Source of the DNA: Blumeriella jaapii
Taxonomy: Eukaryota; Ascomycota; Leotiomycetes; Helotiales; Drepanopezizaceae
Assembly (NCBI GenBank): GCA_009599575.1
Contig: VWND01000095.1
Coordinates: 868,001 to 932,000, forward strand
Direction: 5' to 3'
DNA: 64,000 nt
Under the pieces are notes generated by a model. It searched no databases and had not been told where the DNA came from. It saw only the letters and a list, made by a program, of their open reading frames with translations. Below, in pieces: positions 1-10,774 of this stretch. The translations under genes were made by a program, and so were the position numbers. Positions within the stretch are counted from its first letter, which is position 1, and every line of letters begins with the position of its first letter.

Positions 1-1047
1 CATCGCGCACAGTCTTGGGGGACTCATCACTCGGCACGTTGTCAACCAGCGACCGGATCTGTTTTCTGGAGTCATCTACGCGGGTGTCCCGCAGTCTTGT
101 ATCAATATCTTGGGGCCCCTTCGGAATGGGGATGCTGTTCTATTGAGTTCCCGGGTGTTGACCGCCCAGGTCAACTTCACGCTCAGAACAAGTTTCGTCT
201 TGCTTCCGGAAGACGGCGCATGTTTTGTGGACATCAAGACCAAGGAGAAATACCCCATCGACTTTTTCGACCTCAACACCTGGATCAAATATCGGTTATC
301 ACCTTGTATCGACCCACCGCTACCACCCAAGAACCCCTCTTCGAGCGGATTCGGGGGTCGTCTTAGTTTGCCAAGCAGCTTGTTGCCCGCACCCGTAAAG
401 AAGTCACTTTCTGGAATCTCTTCACCTACGCATATGAACCGGGAAGACGACTCCTCACCACCGACAAAAACGACCCGGGCTGCTGACGTCATCCGAGGCA
501 TAGAGAATGGTACAGACCGGACTTTGGCACCTCAGATGGCTGGCATGGGTAATCAATCGAACCCGGTCAACAAAGGGCAGAGCACAACTCGTCAGTCTCC
601 ACTGCAGTCACGATCCCGCGAGACAAGGCAATTGCCTACCTCGAGCGCACGTTGCGCGAAACAAAGAAGTTTAAGGAAGAGCTTCACTTCAATCCCAACC
701 ACTCTACAACAAATGCGTACCCTCCCTTGGCTCTGATCTACGGCAAATCAATCCCGACTTGCTGCGGGGCTAAGGTCGACGGCATCGATTCCATTCCGTG
801 TGCAGATGTGTACGACAATCTTGCCTTTGCGAGCGGCGATGGCGTTTGTCTGGCTAAGGAGGCGATGTTACCCGAGGGGTATAAGGCGGTGTACGGAGGA
901 CGAATTCGCAGCGACAGAGGCCATGTCACGCTCCTGGGTGATCTGAACGCGGTCGGTCGTGCGATCGAGGCTGTGATGAAGGGCAGGATGAAGGGTATTG
1001 GAAGGGGAACTTGGTGTGGTGGTACCACGGAGGATATCATTGCATAG
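1..1047 (+). CDS. Alpha/beta-hydrolase, lipase/LCAT-like (5' end outside window)
   Basis: The window opens inside the gene. The frame starting at base 2 reads IAHSLGG, an alpha/beta-hydrolase nucleophile elbow (the Ser is followed by LGG), then continues to a conserved-looking segment ending near base 350 (FFDLNTWIKYRLSPCI). The C-terminal part is read in another frame from about 596 to 1047: AIAYLERTLRETKKF, YGKSIPT, a probable acid segment (NLAFASGDGVCL), and DRGHVTLLGD with the likely catalytic His. This order fits fungal lipase/lecithin:cholesterol acyltransferase-like hydrolases acting on lipid esters. Between 350 and 596 the frame changes. A plausible intron runs from 549 (GTAATC) to 595, but a stop at 484-486 in the same frame is unexplained, so there is either another intron or damage. 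Start and N-terminus are missing. The family is fairly sure; exon limits and intactness are not. Confidence 0.6.
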
Positions 1048-2892
1048 CTAGTGATTGAGTGACGAGAATCAATTTTGGATGAGGGAAAGTACATGCTGGA
1101 GAAGGAGGAGTTGGAGGGCAGATGCATAAGCTTACGAAGACACGACTGCATTACAGTTAGAGCGAAAACCTAGCGTTTGAAGCGTCGCATAGATAGATTT
1201 TTTTCTGGCTCTTTAGTACATAATCTTAACTTGGATATTTTTCTACAACGCGTATCGAAAATCACCAAGTGACAAATCCCTGCAAGAATCTGACTACAAT
1301 CCGACACAGATCAAAGACGAAAGAAACCATTATCATCCTCATCGAAAGTCGTAAGCTGCTACAGATCTCACATGGTTCTGGAGCCGAGCAAGAACGTACG
1401 CGAAAGACGTCTTGTCTATGTGTACTGTTCTGTTCTATTCGTTTGCCCGTCTCGCTTCTTGCTGTGCATCCCGTCAGTCGATTATTAGTGCAAGGTATCG
1501 CCCGAGCATGGATTGGATCCTCGCTTGTCTTCCCGCCCAGATCAACAACGAATTGAATTCCGCACGGAGCGCTTGCCCGATTAGAAACTCTCACTCTCAT
1601 ACACACATCTAGTTCCTTGTCTAACTAAGCATGACGCCGTGGAAACTCCTGATTTGGCGTCGGGTGGGGGGGGAGATTCTGCGTCTGCTTCCAGCGGTGG
1701 GTGGGTCGGTTGATAGATAATAAGATCTCGGGTTGATTGTGCATTTCGTGAATTGAGGAGTTGGTGATAAGGGTTTGTTGTGCTACCGTGCAAAAGCTCC
1801 AAGATGTGAACCCCCACCCCGAACATGGGTACAGTACAGTACTGTACGTTGCTATATGTGGCCATCTGGATGCTTATGGCTGACACGTGATCCGCCACGT
1901 GACTAGTAGGCTGATTTTGCACGACAGGGCTGTTTTGAGAGGGGTGACAAAGGAAGGGGGAATGACAGTGAGAATTGGAATGACATGTAACACAAGATTG
2001 AGACTGGATGGTACCCTTGCAGAGATATACCAAAATCTTTTTATTTTGTTGTGAAAACCAAACCAAACTATACCAAAACAAAGCCCATCTTTTCATAGCA
2101 GCCCATGCCGTTTCCAGTTTTCCTCAAGGAAACACGCACTGATGGACCTCTTAGAATCGGGCATGTATGGGTTTGTTGCTGTGTTGGGGAAAGGAATTGG
2201 GCTGGGGGGGGAGAAGGGGTTGTTAAATAGGTAAACAGAAAAGGGGGGATGACAGTCGAAAAATGAATTGGTGACACGATGAGAAAAGTGGGGCTGAATA
2301 TCCCAAATTGGAAATTGCAAAGATGATCTTGTAAATTGTTGCAGTCATACGTCATAGGTACTCGGGAATTGTTGTCTGATAGAGGAAAGAGGCCTTTGGC
2401 AAACCTTGTTGTGTTCGGTGGGCCGTATCGCAGCTCTGGTTTGTGTCCGGGGAGATCTTCACTTTCTGTATGTTGTAGGCCTTAACTTGGCTCTCTCGTT
2501 ATATTTAAGATGATCTGGGGTGTTTGTGTCTTGCTTGAAAAGAGGCCGGTTGTTAGTGGTCGCTTTCGCTGCTGTTTCACGATGTGAGTGTGTTAATGGC
2601 TACTTTTACACTTCTCCCGCTTAAGAGGTATGATAAGGTAAGTTCCAACCTTCTTCATCTGCATATCGCAGAGACGTGCATTTGAAAGATTCAGATACGT
2701 AGTACGAGCTTTATCTTCAGGCTTCCTCGTGCCCGACCGACTAGGTCAGTCAGAAAGTAACTCATGTTCATAAAAGAGGTTGTTTCCACGACAGAGCGCA
2801 AGAAGAAAGAGATTGGTATAAAAAGACGACCGCACACTACCTAGCCAATCTCATGTATAGAAGTCAATGCTTATCATAATAGCTAGCAAACA
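1048..2892. other. Intergenic region, no gene seen
   Basis: Open frames here are short and unlike any family I know. The stretch contains the palindrome GTACAGTACTGTAC at 1834-1847 and G-rich runs near 1663 and 2205. It lies between the 3' ends of the hydrolase and the GST gene, so it should hold two 3' UTRs. Confidence 0.6.
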
Positions 2893-3795
2893 CTAAAGCG
2901 TAACCGAGAACTTCCCGTCAACCTCGATGATCTTCTGCACCGACTTCTTGTAGCTCGGTTCCGCCTCCAGTCTGTCAATGTAAGCGGACAACTTCGGGTA
3001 CTTCTCCTTCGTTAATCCCGTGCGATTTCGTCCAGCAATCAGTGGGAAGCTGCAGAGGATGTCGGCGCCGGTCAGCCTGGGGCCACACAAGTACTTCCCT
3101 CCTTCTGGCGAGGAGGCGAGTTGGCCTTCGAGAAACTCAAAATGACTCTTGAGGTTCGGGTCCAGGTAACTGGAACTGACTTGGCCGGCGATGCGGCCCG
3201 TGATTGGCTTGATGAAAAACGGGACGGGGGCACCCTTGATCTCTGTCACACCGGGTCAGTGAGTGTTGGCGAGTGTGAGCTGTGAACAATCGCTTACGTC
3301 CAACGACGAGACCGAGAACCATGAAGGGCATCAAGCTGCCTTCAGCATAGTGCATGAGATAGCGGTATCGCAACCACTCCTCCGTTTCGCCTCCAATCTG
3401 CCCGTCCTGGCCTTCCTTGTAGCGTGGGCAGGAGCGAGCTCCCATTGCCGAAGTGGTCGAGCAGATACTCGACGATCAGGGCACTTTCAGCAATGACAAG
3501 TGGTTTCGCTGCGCCGGGAGCAAGGACGGAGATGACCGGCGACTTCCCTAGGGGATGGATCTCCTTCAGCTCGGGTGGTGCCAGATGGGTTTGGGGATCG
3601 CGGTGGAAGATCTTGAGCTCGTAATCGACCTTCAGTTCCTCAAGAAGCCAGAGAATACGTTGGGATCGAGATTGTTCTAACCTATCCATGGAGCATCAGC
3701 AAACCGTCAATTGAAACTGTAATTCGTACTTACCAGTATAGAATAACCTTTGGTTGCTGCATGGTGGTAGCCGTGGGGGTGCTTGTTGACGCCAT
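2893..3795 (-). CDS. Glutathione S-transferase, yeast GTT1-like, with apparent frameshift
   Basis: Exon 1 is 3795-3734 (MASTSTPTATTMQQ then KVILYW), split after TG by a GTAAGT donor. Exon 2 starts at 3681 and restores W followed by LEQSRSQRILWLLEELK. The thioredoxin-like half shows ELKEIHPLGKSPV and ESALIVEYLLDHFG, the glutathione-binding face. The all-helical C-terminal half shows EEWLRYRYLMHYAEGSLMP and, after an intron from about 3296 to 3243, the GADILCSFPL segment typical of the GTT1 class. Such enzymes conjugate glutathione to electrophiles; yeast Gtt1 is ER-associated. Near 3420-3430 the frame slips. LLP is followed by an out-of-frame RYKEGQDGQIGG, consistent with loss of one CG from a CGCG. 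No splice signals explain it, so it is either a recent null mutation or a sequence error. Start and family are well supported. Confidence 0.85.
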
Positions 3796-4130
3796 TGTGC
3801 TTGGAACGTCCGAGACCAGATATCGGCTGTGTGTTGCAGTTTGGGATTGAGAAAGCCAATGAAGATACACCAAAAAGAATAAAAAGAAAGCTCAGTACTT
3901 CCCAATTCCTTCTGTACGTAGTAGAACGACGTTAAACCTGTGAGCACCTCGGCAATCCTTTGCCCCACCATCTGCCCTGCTTCTACTTCTGGATGTTGAC
4001 CATTGATCACCCGGAACGGCAAAACCTTTGCTTCCGAGACACTTGGCTGAGGCATCTTGACCTCACTACACGACAGCCTCGAGCATCACGACCATCAACT
4101 CCAACCACGATGCGGCCCACGACATACAAG
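3796..4130. promoter_or_regulatory. Divergent promoter, GST / complex I subunit
   Basis: This 335-base interval separates the GST start (3795, minus) from the complex I subunit start (4131, plus) and must carry both promoters. An ATG at 4110 is in frame with the one at 4131. I chose 4131 because MAGHHNH matches how the fungal family begins. I see no clear TATA element. Confidence 0.45.
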
Positions 4131-4549
4131 ATGGCGGGTCACCACAACCACCGTAAGCTGCAGATTAACCTAATCAAATGTCCTCTGCTGATCAATGCTT
4201 GATAGCGATCGCGCTCGACCCGGCGTTGGTCAAATACAACAGTATGCTTCTCTCTTGATGCCCCTTCCGTCCTCGACCCCCCCCCTCGTCCTTCGAAAAG
4301 ACAACGGGCTGGATATTGACAGGGAATAGACATGTGGATCAACCGATACAAGTACTTCAGATGGACTGGGCGAACTGCCAGAATCACTTTCGCCTATGTG
4401 GTTGCGTTCCCAGCACTGATCGGATATCTGGCGTACACTACTGATGTGAGTTGGCATAGCCAGTCTGGAGGAAATAGAGTACTAACGGCTGGCAGGGCAA
4501 GTGGGATATGCGAGGCAAGAGGAGAGGGGACACGATCGTAGAATTTTAA
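4131..4549 (+). CDS. NADH:ubiquinone oxidoreductase small accessory subunit, NDUFB4/B15-like
   Basis: Four exons (4131-4152, 4206-4241, 4330-4445, 4496-4549) join in frame to about 75 residues. The protein starts MAGHHNHPIALDPALVKY and continues with MWINRYKYFRWTGRTARI, then a single hydrophobic segment (about residues 40-60: FAYVVAFPALIGYLAY), and ends with a basic tail, KWDMRGKRRGD. This matches the small single-span fungal subunit related to B15/NDUFB4 of the complex I membrane arm in the mitochondrial inner membrane. Donors are GTAAGC, GTATGC and GTGAGT, and the last intron holds an ACTAAC branch site. Four exons in 228 coding bases is dense but common for fungal complex I subunits. The complex I assignment is by recognition; the exact subunit name is less certain. 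Confidence 0.75.
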
Positions 4550-4779
4550 GAGATCTGGCAGGGTCAGAAGGAGTCGTACATGAGAATGAAGGGCAGCCAA
4601 ATGCCGGCATTGCTATCGAACACGAGGTGCTTCTGGACCTTCGTCAGTGAAAAGATCATGCGGCATAGCTTTGAACCGAGTCTCAATTAAGGGTATGTTT
4701 GTTGTCTCCTATACTGCCGAAAGGCGCCGAGCAAACCAACTCCCCGAGATTGTCCAAACACATACTCAAACACATTGCC

Positions 4780-5621
4780 TCACAATTGGACTGAACTGTT
4801 GTTCATGTTCAATACCTCCCTCCCCTCCCCCCCCCCAAACCCCCCACCAAAGTTACCGCCTCTCCCTCCTCTAGGACCCTCGGGTACCTGCTCCCCTCTC
4901 CTCCACTCCCCAGAAGGCACAAACCCTTGCCCAAAGTTTCCACCCACTCTAGGGCCCCCTCTTCCTCTATAACCGCCTGGATTTCCACTCTCCCTAGGAC
5001 CCATCCCAGCTCTTCCTCCTCCATAATCATTCCTCGAAGAAGGGCCCGTCGGCGGCGGTCCAACCCCTCCATTCTCCATAGGCGGTACAATCGCACAGCA
5101 CACGTAATCTCCAATCACAAACCTCGCATCCTGCAGTGTCTTCTCGGGCTCTCCTCCCAGCGGCCCAGCCATTTGTCCACCCCGAACGATACTGGTCTCT
5201 TCCTCAATTGGCAAAAAGCCGGGTCCGCCCTCGCCGATAATGACGCTCCCAAGGTCTTTAGTGATGTATTTTGGCGGTCCGGGCGCGGCGCCTGTATTAC
5301 GCGTGTCGGGATATAACAGACGGTAGGACAGCCGTGTGCCGATTGCGGGATCTGGAAGGAGAGAAGGGAGCGCGGAAGTAAGGAGATGGGAGAGTTCGCG
5401 GAGGGTACATGAGGACCAAGTGTAGATCTGGACATGAGGGGGTAGTTCTGCTGTCGGGGAGAACTCGCTGGGGCTGATTGTGACATTGTGATTAGCTACG
5501 ATATAGAAAGAGTCGAGGACAAGGCTGCAGTTCACCTGTGGAATGCACCGTTGCGGTAGAAGAGCTTCAGGAGGAAGGGCGTCATTGTTTGGCGTTCGCT
5601 TCTCGCCGGCGGAGAAGACAT
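4780..5621 (-). CDS. SAP18: SAP18, Sin3-associated polypeptide, with RGG-rich tail
   Basis: Exon 1 (5621-5536) gives MSSPPARSERQTMTPFLLKLFYRNGAFH. Intron 5535-5474 (GTGAAC...CAG) leads to exon 2 (5473-4780), in frame, about 258 residues in all. The ubiquitin-like SAP18 fold is recognisable from MTPFLLKLFYRNGAFH, ELPPHVQIYTWSSCTLRELSHLL, TRLSYRLLYPD, KDLGSVIIG and TLQDARFVIGDYVCCAI. SAP18 is a component of Sin3-HDAC and of the ASAP complex linked to splicing and mRNP assembly. Beyond the usual length of about 150 residues, this protein has a Gly/Arg-rich tail (about residues 165-250: GGYRGRGGPRVGG, GPRGGRGGNFGGG) expected to bind RNA or be arginine-methylated. It shares its promoter with PRP18. 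Alternative starts at 5585 or 5774 exist; 5621 gives the most family-like N-terminus. Confidence 0.85.
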
Positions 5622-5996
5622 GGCGCAGGATTCTGAGCGAGTAGATTGTGATTTATGGCCTTGCGCGGGCAGTTTTGGATGTGGTGGTGGTGCGAGAGGT
5701 TCCGGCGCAAAATTATCAATTATTGAGTTGTCAAGTCTAGCTGGGAATGCAGACCCTGCCAAGGATTTAGGCAATCGCTTCTACAGTCCTTAGTGTCTTT
5801 GCGCGGCTACGAATTGGACTACAAAAGTAAACCCCGTAAGGTACACCTTGATGAGGCTGCTGAACAGAACATATACGCATTCTACTGCAAGCCTACTACC
5901 GGAACCTGTCTTGATTCACCCCTCCCGCCACAAGCTTCGAAGCTCTCAAGATCACAGCTACCTGGACTGAACCCGATCTCTACAAGGGCTGCAAAC
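5622..5996. promoter_or_regulatory. Divergent promoter, SAP18 / PRP18
   Basis: This 375-base interval lies between the two inferred start codons. The plus-strand frame is open from 5793, upstream of the PRP18 ATG at 5997, but that extra segment looks like 5' UTR. The two genes may be co-expressed; both products act in or near the splicing machinery. Confidence 0.45.
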
Positions 5997-7074
5997 ATGG
6001 ATTTCGCCGCTCTGATGAACAAAGAGATTGGCAAGGCCAAGGCCTCGAAAGAAGCAGAAGCCGAACAGTCGAAGAAATTCCTGAAGCGCGCCGAGGTCGA
6101 GGCCGAACGGCGCGAGAAGTACCTCGCCGAACAACGGGCCCTCGAAGCCGAGAAAGAACGCAAGCTGCAGCAGAAGCGGAAACGGGAGGAAGACGAAGCT
6201 GAAGCAAACCGCAACCGGGAGGAAAAGAGGAGGAAGCTCGCGGAAGAGTCGCGGCGGCGCAGGGAAGAGCAGGAGGCCGAAGAGGACAAGGCTAGGAGGA
6301 AGAGACTCGGCCTGCCGGAGCTGGTGAAGGAGACGAGCGAGGAGGTCGAGGTGGATGATGTCAAGGACGAGGAGCTTATCGACAAATTGCGCGCGATGGG
6401 ACAACCTGCTAGAGTGTTTGGGGAGACGCATAAGGGGCGGCTGCGCAGGTTTAGGAAGTTGGGGATTGTGATGACCACGGGGCCTATCCCGACGTCTCTG
6501 CAATTAGTGGAGGAGAAGGATATGAAGGTTGATGTTGTACCGAAAGGGGAGGAGGAGAGGAAGTTTCTGTTTAGGCAGCTGGCCTCGTACTTCACCATGG
6601 TTTTGGAGCAGTGGGAAACGGCTTTGGAAGTGGAGAAAAGGGATACATTTGCGAGCAAGGCGGCGTATAATGCTATGGTACAGAGTAAGGAGAACATGAC
6701 ACCCGTAAGTTTCACACTCTGTTCCCGATTCTTCCGCTAACTTACAATAGTTATTCCGCAAATTCGAGAAAGGCGATGTCGATGAAGGCCTGTTGGAGCC
6801 TATTGTTGAAATCGTCAAAGCGGCCCAAGAGCGGCGATATGTGGATGCCAATGATGGTTATCTGCGACTCAGCATCGGGAAAGCTGCGTGGCCCATTGGC
6901 GTTACTATGGTCGGTATCCACGAGCGTAGTGCTCGAGAGAAATTGCATGAGAGTGACAAGGGACATGTCATGGGAGATGAAGTTACGAGGAAGTTCTTGC
7001 AGAGCATCAAGAGGTGTCTGAGCTTTGCGCAAGTTAAGTGGCCTCCCGAGGATATTAGACAGCTTATGGGTTGA
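5997..7074 (+). CDS. PRP18: Pre-mRNA splicing factor PRP18
   Basis: Exon 1 is 5997-6704 and exon 2 is 6751-7074. They are joined across a 46-base intron (GTAAGT...AATAG) to give 343 residues. It opens MDFAALMNKEIGKAK, has a long charged coiled coil (about residues 15-105), then an SFM motif (about 125-155: ELIDKLRAMGQPARVFGE...RLRRFRKL). The helical Prp18 domain (about 195-335) includes FFRQLASYFTMVLEQWE-like sequence, and the conserved core spans the exon junction (DGYLRLSIGKAAWPIGVTMVGIHERSAREK). Prp18 is a second-step splicing factor working with Slu7 and the U5 snRNP. The first ATG of the open frame (5793) would add 68 unlikely residues, so 5997 is preferred. The frame is intact. Confidence 0.93.
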
Positions 7075-7307
7075 TCAGTAGGGAGCATTCAAGTCAACTT
7101 CCTCGGTGGTTCACGACGTGCATAACGTGTAAAATCCCTATCCTCTGGGAATGAAAGGGCAGGTCTTCCAGCTTGATAACAAAGTGAGGATCTAATTAGA
7201 CTATTTGCACATTCAGAAGCTTGAGAAAGGCGAATCCCGAAAACTAGTGTAATTTCCTGAGCTCTACCAAGCATGATGTAGAGGTATTCGACTTCCCAAC
7301 CAGGATT

Positions 7308-7864
7308 TCAATCAGTGGGCAACAGGCCAGGAAAAGGCTTCTCCCAAGTTTCGGTTCTTCTCCAAAACTGCTCTTTACCAGGCGCCGGTAGTCTAACACC
7401 AGACTTTACAAACAAACCGCCCTTCAGAAAGCTCTTTTCCGGTCTCGCAGGGTCCACGGTCATGATGGCACTGCGCGCATCGCATTAGCTAATGGAGAGT
7501 ACAGGGTGTTGCCGAAGTCGTACGATCCGCAATCGCCACAAAAGTGCCGATGAACGGTGTTTCCCGAAGCCGCGACATCGGCGTGGATCTTTGGCGTTCC
7601 TTTGACTTCGATGTTCTTGGTCAGGGTGAGCATGTGGACTGCAAATCTGAGGACGTTAGTGGCTTGAGCGAGAAGAGGAATGCTGAGTCCTTGCAAGGAG
7701 CCGCTTGATGCTCGACAGTTGGAGCAGTGGCAGAGCATGACACTGCTTGGGAGTGCCGAGCGAGGTAGAGAGACGGTGATTTGGCCGCAGTTGCAAGAGC
7801 CGTTGATAGTGCTCTGGTCCTGAAGAGACCCTGCAGTGGCGCTGATGGAAGACATGATGACCAT
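7308..7864 (-). CDS. GFA/CENP-V domain zinc protein (glutathione-dependent formaldehyde-activating-like)
   Basis: Zinc-ligand signatures appear in order: CNCGQ (about residue 25), CHCSNC (about 45) and FCGDCGS (about 108). They define a GFA/CENP-V fold. The C-terminus lies in another frame (MTVDPARPEKSFLKGGLFVKSGV, then EQFWRRTETWEKP), ending at 7308. This is the usual family ending, so an intron must lie near 7490-7460. A GTACTC...CAG intron of only 32 nt restores frame exactly and contains a GCTAAT branch-like site. Another short intron between LLAQ and NIEVKG is possible. Fungal members are usually uncharacterised; binding of small thiol adducts is inferred from family founders. The start could be 7864 or 7855. 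It is divergent from RCM1. Confidence 0.75.
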
Positions 7865-8453
7865 TTGACTCGGCCGGGGAAGAAAACGGGAAAAGCAAGC
7901 AGGAGATTTGTACAGCTCGTTATGCTATCTGATGGTGAGGTGAAACAGAAACTTATTCAGCAGACTCCTCCATGTTTGCTCGGTATGCAAACACATGTCT
8001 TTTGTCTTTGTACGATCCGCACATCTCGCGTGCTGATTGAATGTCAATACCACGGTAGCTATACAGGTCTTGCAATGCTCATGCGGTAACTTTGAGACTC
8101 TATCTGGTAAGAAACTAGTCGATGTGGCTCTAAAAGACGGTTTTTGAAGTGGTGAGTACTAGATGGTCCGAGATAGGTGTAGTAAGTGACTAATTCTGTT
8201 GTTTCTGTTGTTTACTTTGGGGCCCTTACAATACCTTGTAAACTTTACCCCGCGAAAGACTCGCCAAGCCCCTTGCAAGTTCCTCGACTTTTCTACTAGC
8301 TCCCGTCGATACTTTATTTCTTCGTCACAAGCTCGCCGAAGAAAACTTCTTGCGCTCTACAGCGCCCAAGACTAATCGTTCGCTGCAGGAGCATTCACGA
8401 ATACCCTATGTACTTCAGGGCTACTTGTTTCTGCCCATTGGACCTTTCATGCG
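7865..8453. promoter_or_regulatory. Divergent promoter, GFA protein / RCM1
   Basis: This 589-base interval lies between the starts of two divergent genes. The open frames across it are short and unconvincing. No recognisable element stands out. Confidence 0.4.
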
Positions 8454-10477
8454 ATGTCTCTCTACTATGAGGCTGCTGACCTTCTGACAGCGCCTTCTAA
8501 GACAGGTGGTAGCTTGAAGTCTAGAATTTTCGGCAAGAAGGAATTGAAGTCGCAGCCGGCACAGATTTATGCACTGGCAATCGAGACATGCAAATGGAGC
8601 TTGGTATTGAAGGAAGTGGTCGAAAATGCAGATATCCTACGTCTCGAGCGCAAGGTAAGCTTGCTCTAAAATTTATTCGTGGTATAGCATCGACTGATCT
8701 CGATAATTTCTAGCTTACTCCAATTCTATCAATCCTCCTTGTACACGACCTACTGCTAGCGAAAAAGGGCATTGCGCTCCCTGCCACCCACGGCCTTAGG
8801 ACAACAGTTCAGAAGCACAAGGGACGACTTCATGCAGAGTTTGTGAAGGCAAGAATTAGGAGGAAAGTCAGCTCATTGGAGGCTTTCAGATCTTTCATCG
8901 AGGATGGATTGGACAACGGGGAAGACACATCGGATGCGCCATACCCTCGATGGGTGCGGATCAACACTGTGAAGACGACACTGGAGGACCAACTAGAGTC
9001 AACTTTTGCCGGGTTGGAGCCGACCACTATTCTAGCTGTACGAAAACGAGGCACGAAGCGATTGTTCATTGATCACCACATCCCGAATCTTGTCGCCGTT
9101 TCACCAAGTGTTGATCTGACTAAAAGTCTTGCTTACAGGTCGGGACAAATCATCTTCCAGGACAAGGCCTCTTGCTTTCCAGCTTACATGCTCGATCCGC
9201 TTCCTCAGGACGGAGACATTGTGGATGCATGCTCGGCACCCGGGAACAAGACTACTCACCTTGCATCGATCCTCCTAGAGCACAGCACCGAGCCCGAACA
9301 ATGTTCGCAATCAATTTACGCTTTTGAGAAGAACAAGGGGAGAGCAGAGACGCTGGAGAAGATGGTAATGCTAGCCGGATCGGATGCCTTGACCAAAATC
9401 CGCCCTGGGCATGACTTTCTAAAGTCAGACCCAAAATCGTCTCAGATGAAGAAGGTTGGGGCTCTTCTACTGGACCCGAGTTGTTCTGGGAGTGGCATCA
9501 TTGGAAGGGATGACATGCCAGAATTGCACTTACCCGTTTTGAAGGCAGTGGTGCCGAAACATGGAGCGAATCCTCCCAAAAAGAACGCCAAATCGTCTGA
9601 GCCTTCTCAGGAATCGCGAAAGCGCAAACGGGAAAGCCATGACCCTTCTATGGATGTAATGGTAGACGACGACGGGGCGATCACGGCGATCAGCTCAGAG
9701 GATGAGTTGAAACATCGTTTGGAGGCGCTCTCCAAGTTCCAATTGGAGTTGCTTCTTCACGCGATCAAGTTCCCAGCTGCCCGGAAGATCACATACTCAA
9801 CTTGTTCGATACATGCTGAGGAGAATGAGAACGTGGTTCGTAAGGCTTTGGACCATCCGAGCGCAAAAGAGGCGGGATGGCGGATTCTGAAGCGCGAAGA
9901 GCAGGTCAGAGGACTGAAGGAGTGGCCTGTTCGAGGAGATATCGAGGCTTCTGGTGGAGACGCCGAGTTTGCGGAGAGTTGCATAAGAGCGAACAAGGAG
10001 GATGAACACGGCACGATGGGCTTCTTCTTAGCTGGGCTCGTAAGAGATGAAAGTCTGACGACGGAACTGGACCAACAGTTCCTCCGAGACAACCAAGGGC
10101 ATCTTATCCGAGATGTCATGGGCATTCCTGTTCGAGCGGAGGCGGAAGAGTATGTTGATGTTCCTCCAGAGGACCATGGAGCTGATTCGGTTGAAGACAC
10201 TGACGCTTGGGGTGGCTTCGAAGAGGATAAGGACGAAGTCATTCCGAAGTCTGTGAATTCCGTCAAGACCCAATCTTCCAGAAAGAGTAAAAGCTCGAAG
10301 GCTGCCAAAAATCCAGCGCCAACCAAAGATCGCGTCGCAAACGTCGAAAAGAATACACCTCCTTCCACCGAAGCCAACTCAAAAGCGCCCAAAGTCGTAG
10401 TTAACAAGCACTCGCATAGCGCCGTGTTTGGTCGGACGCAGCTTGTCAAGCAAAATAAGAAACTAAAGAGGAGATAG
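8454..10477 (+). CDS. RCM1: 25S rRNA (cytosine-C5)-methyltransferase, Nop2/Sun family, RCM1/NSUN5-like
   Basis: Exon 1 (8454-8654) begins MSLYYEAADLL. Intron 8655-8713 (GTAAGC...CTAG) leads to exon 2 (8714-10477), giving 654 residues. The Nop2/Sun methyltransferase core shows a SAM-binding DACSAPGNKTTHLA loop (about residue 236), the motif IV LLLDPSCSGSG with a catalytic-type Cys (about 321), and the motif VI TYSTCSIHAEENE (about 427). The N-terminal opening and the order of motifs match yeast Rcm1 and human NSUN5, which methylate a conserved cytosine of large-subunit rRNA in the nucleolus. An insertion of about 60 residues rich in Lys/Ser follows motif IV. The C-terminal 150 residues are acidic then basic (KSSRKSKSSKAAKN), as expected for a nucleolar protein. 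The frame is intact. Confidence 0.92.
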
Positions 10478-10774
10478 CCATGTTCGCACGAGATACTCAC
10501 GTTAACGATTTTGTGATTGATTATACGAAGTTCCATTTTGGTCGCAAATGTTTCTCGTATATATTAACTCGCTTACGAAAGAAACGTGCCGCAAGAAGCA
10601 AGTGCTGAATATCCGCCGAACAGCCGCAATTTAATCTGAAATGCGGTTTCTACCTTTAAGAATTAATGATCGGCAGTACTTCGACGTCTTGGTATCATTA
10701 CGTGCATACTTAGTTGTACATTTTTGTGCGGATGTCTATTTAACCTTACTTATAATGACGGTTTCTTCTCGCAG
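10478..10774. other. Intergenic region
   Basis: This interval holds the 3' flank of RCM1 and the place where the first exon of the following transporter should be. No ATG-led N-terminus for that transporter is visible here. Confidence 0.4.
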
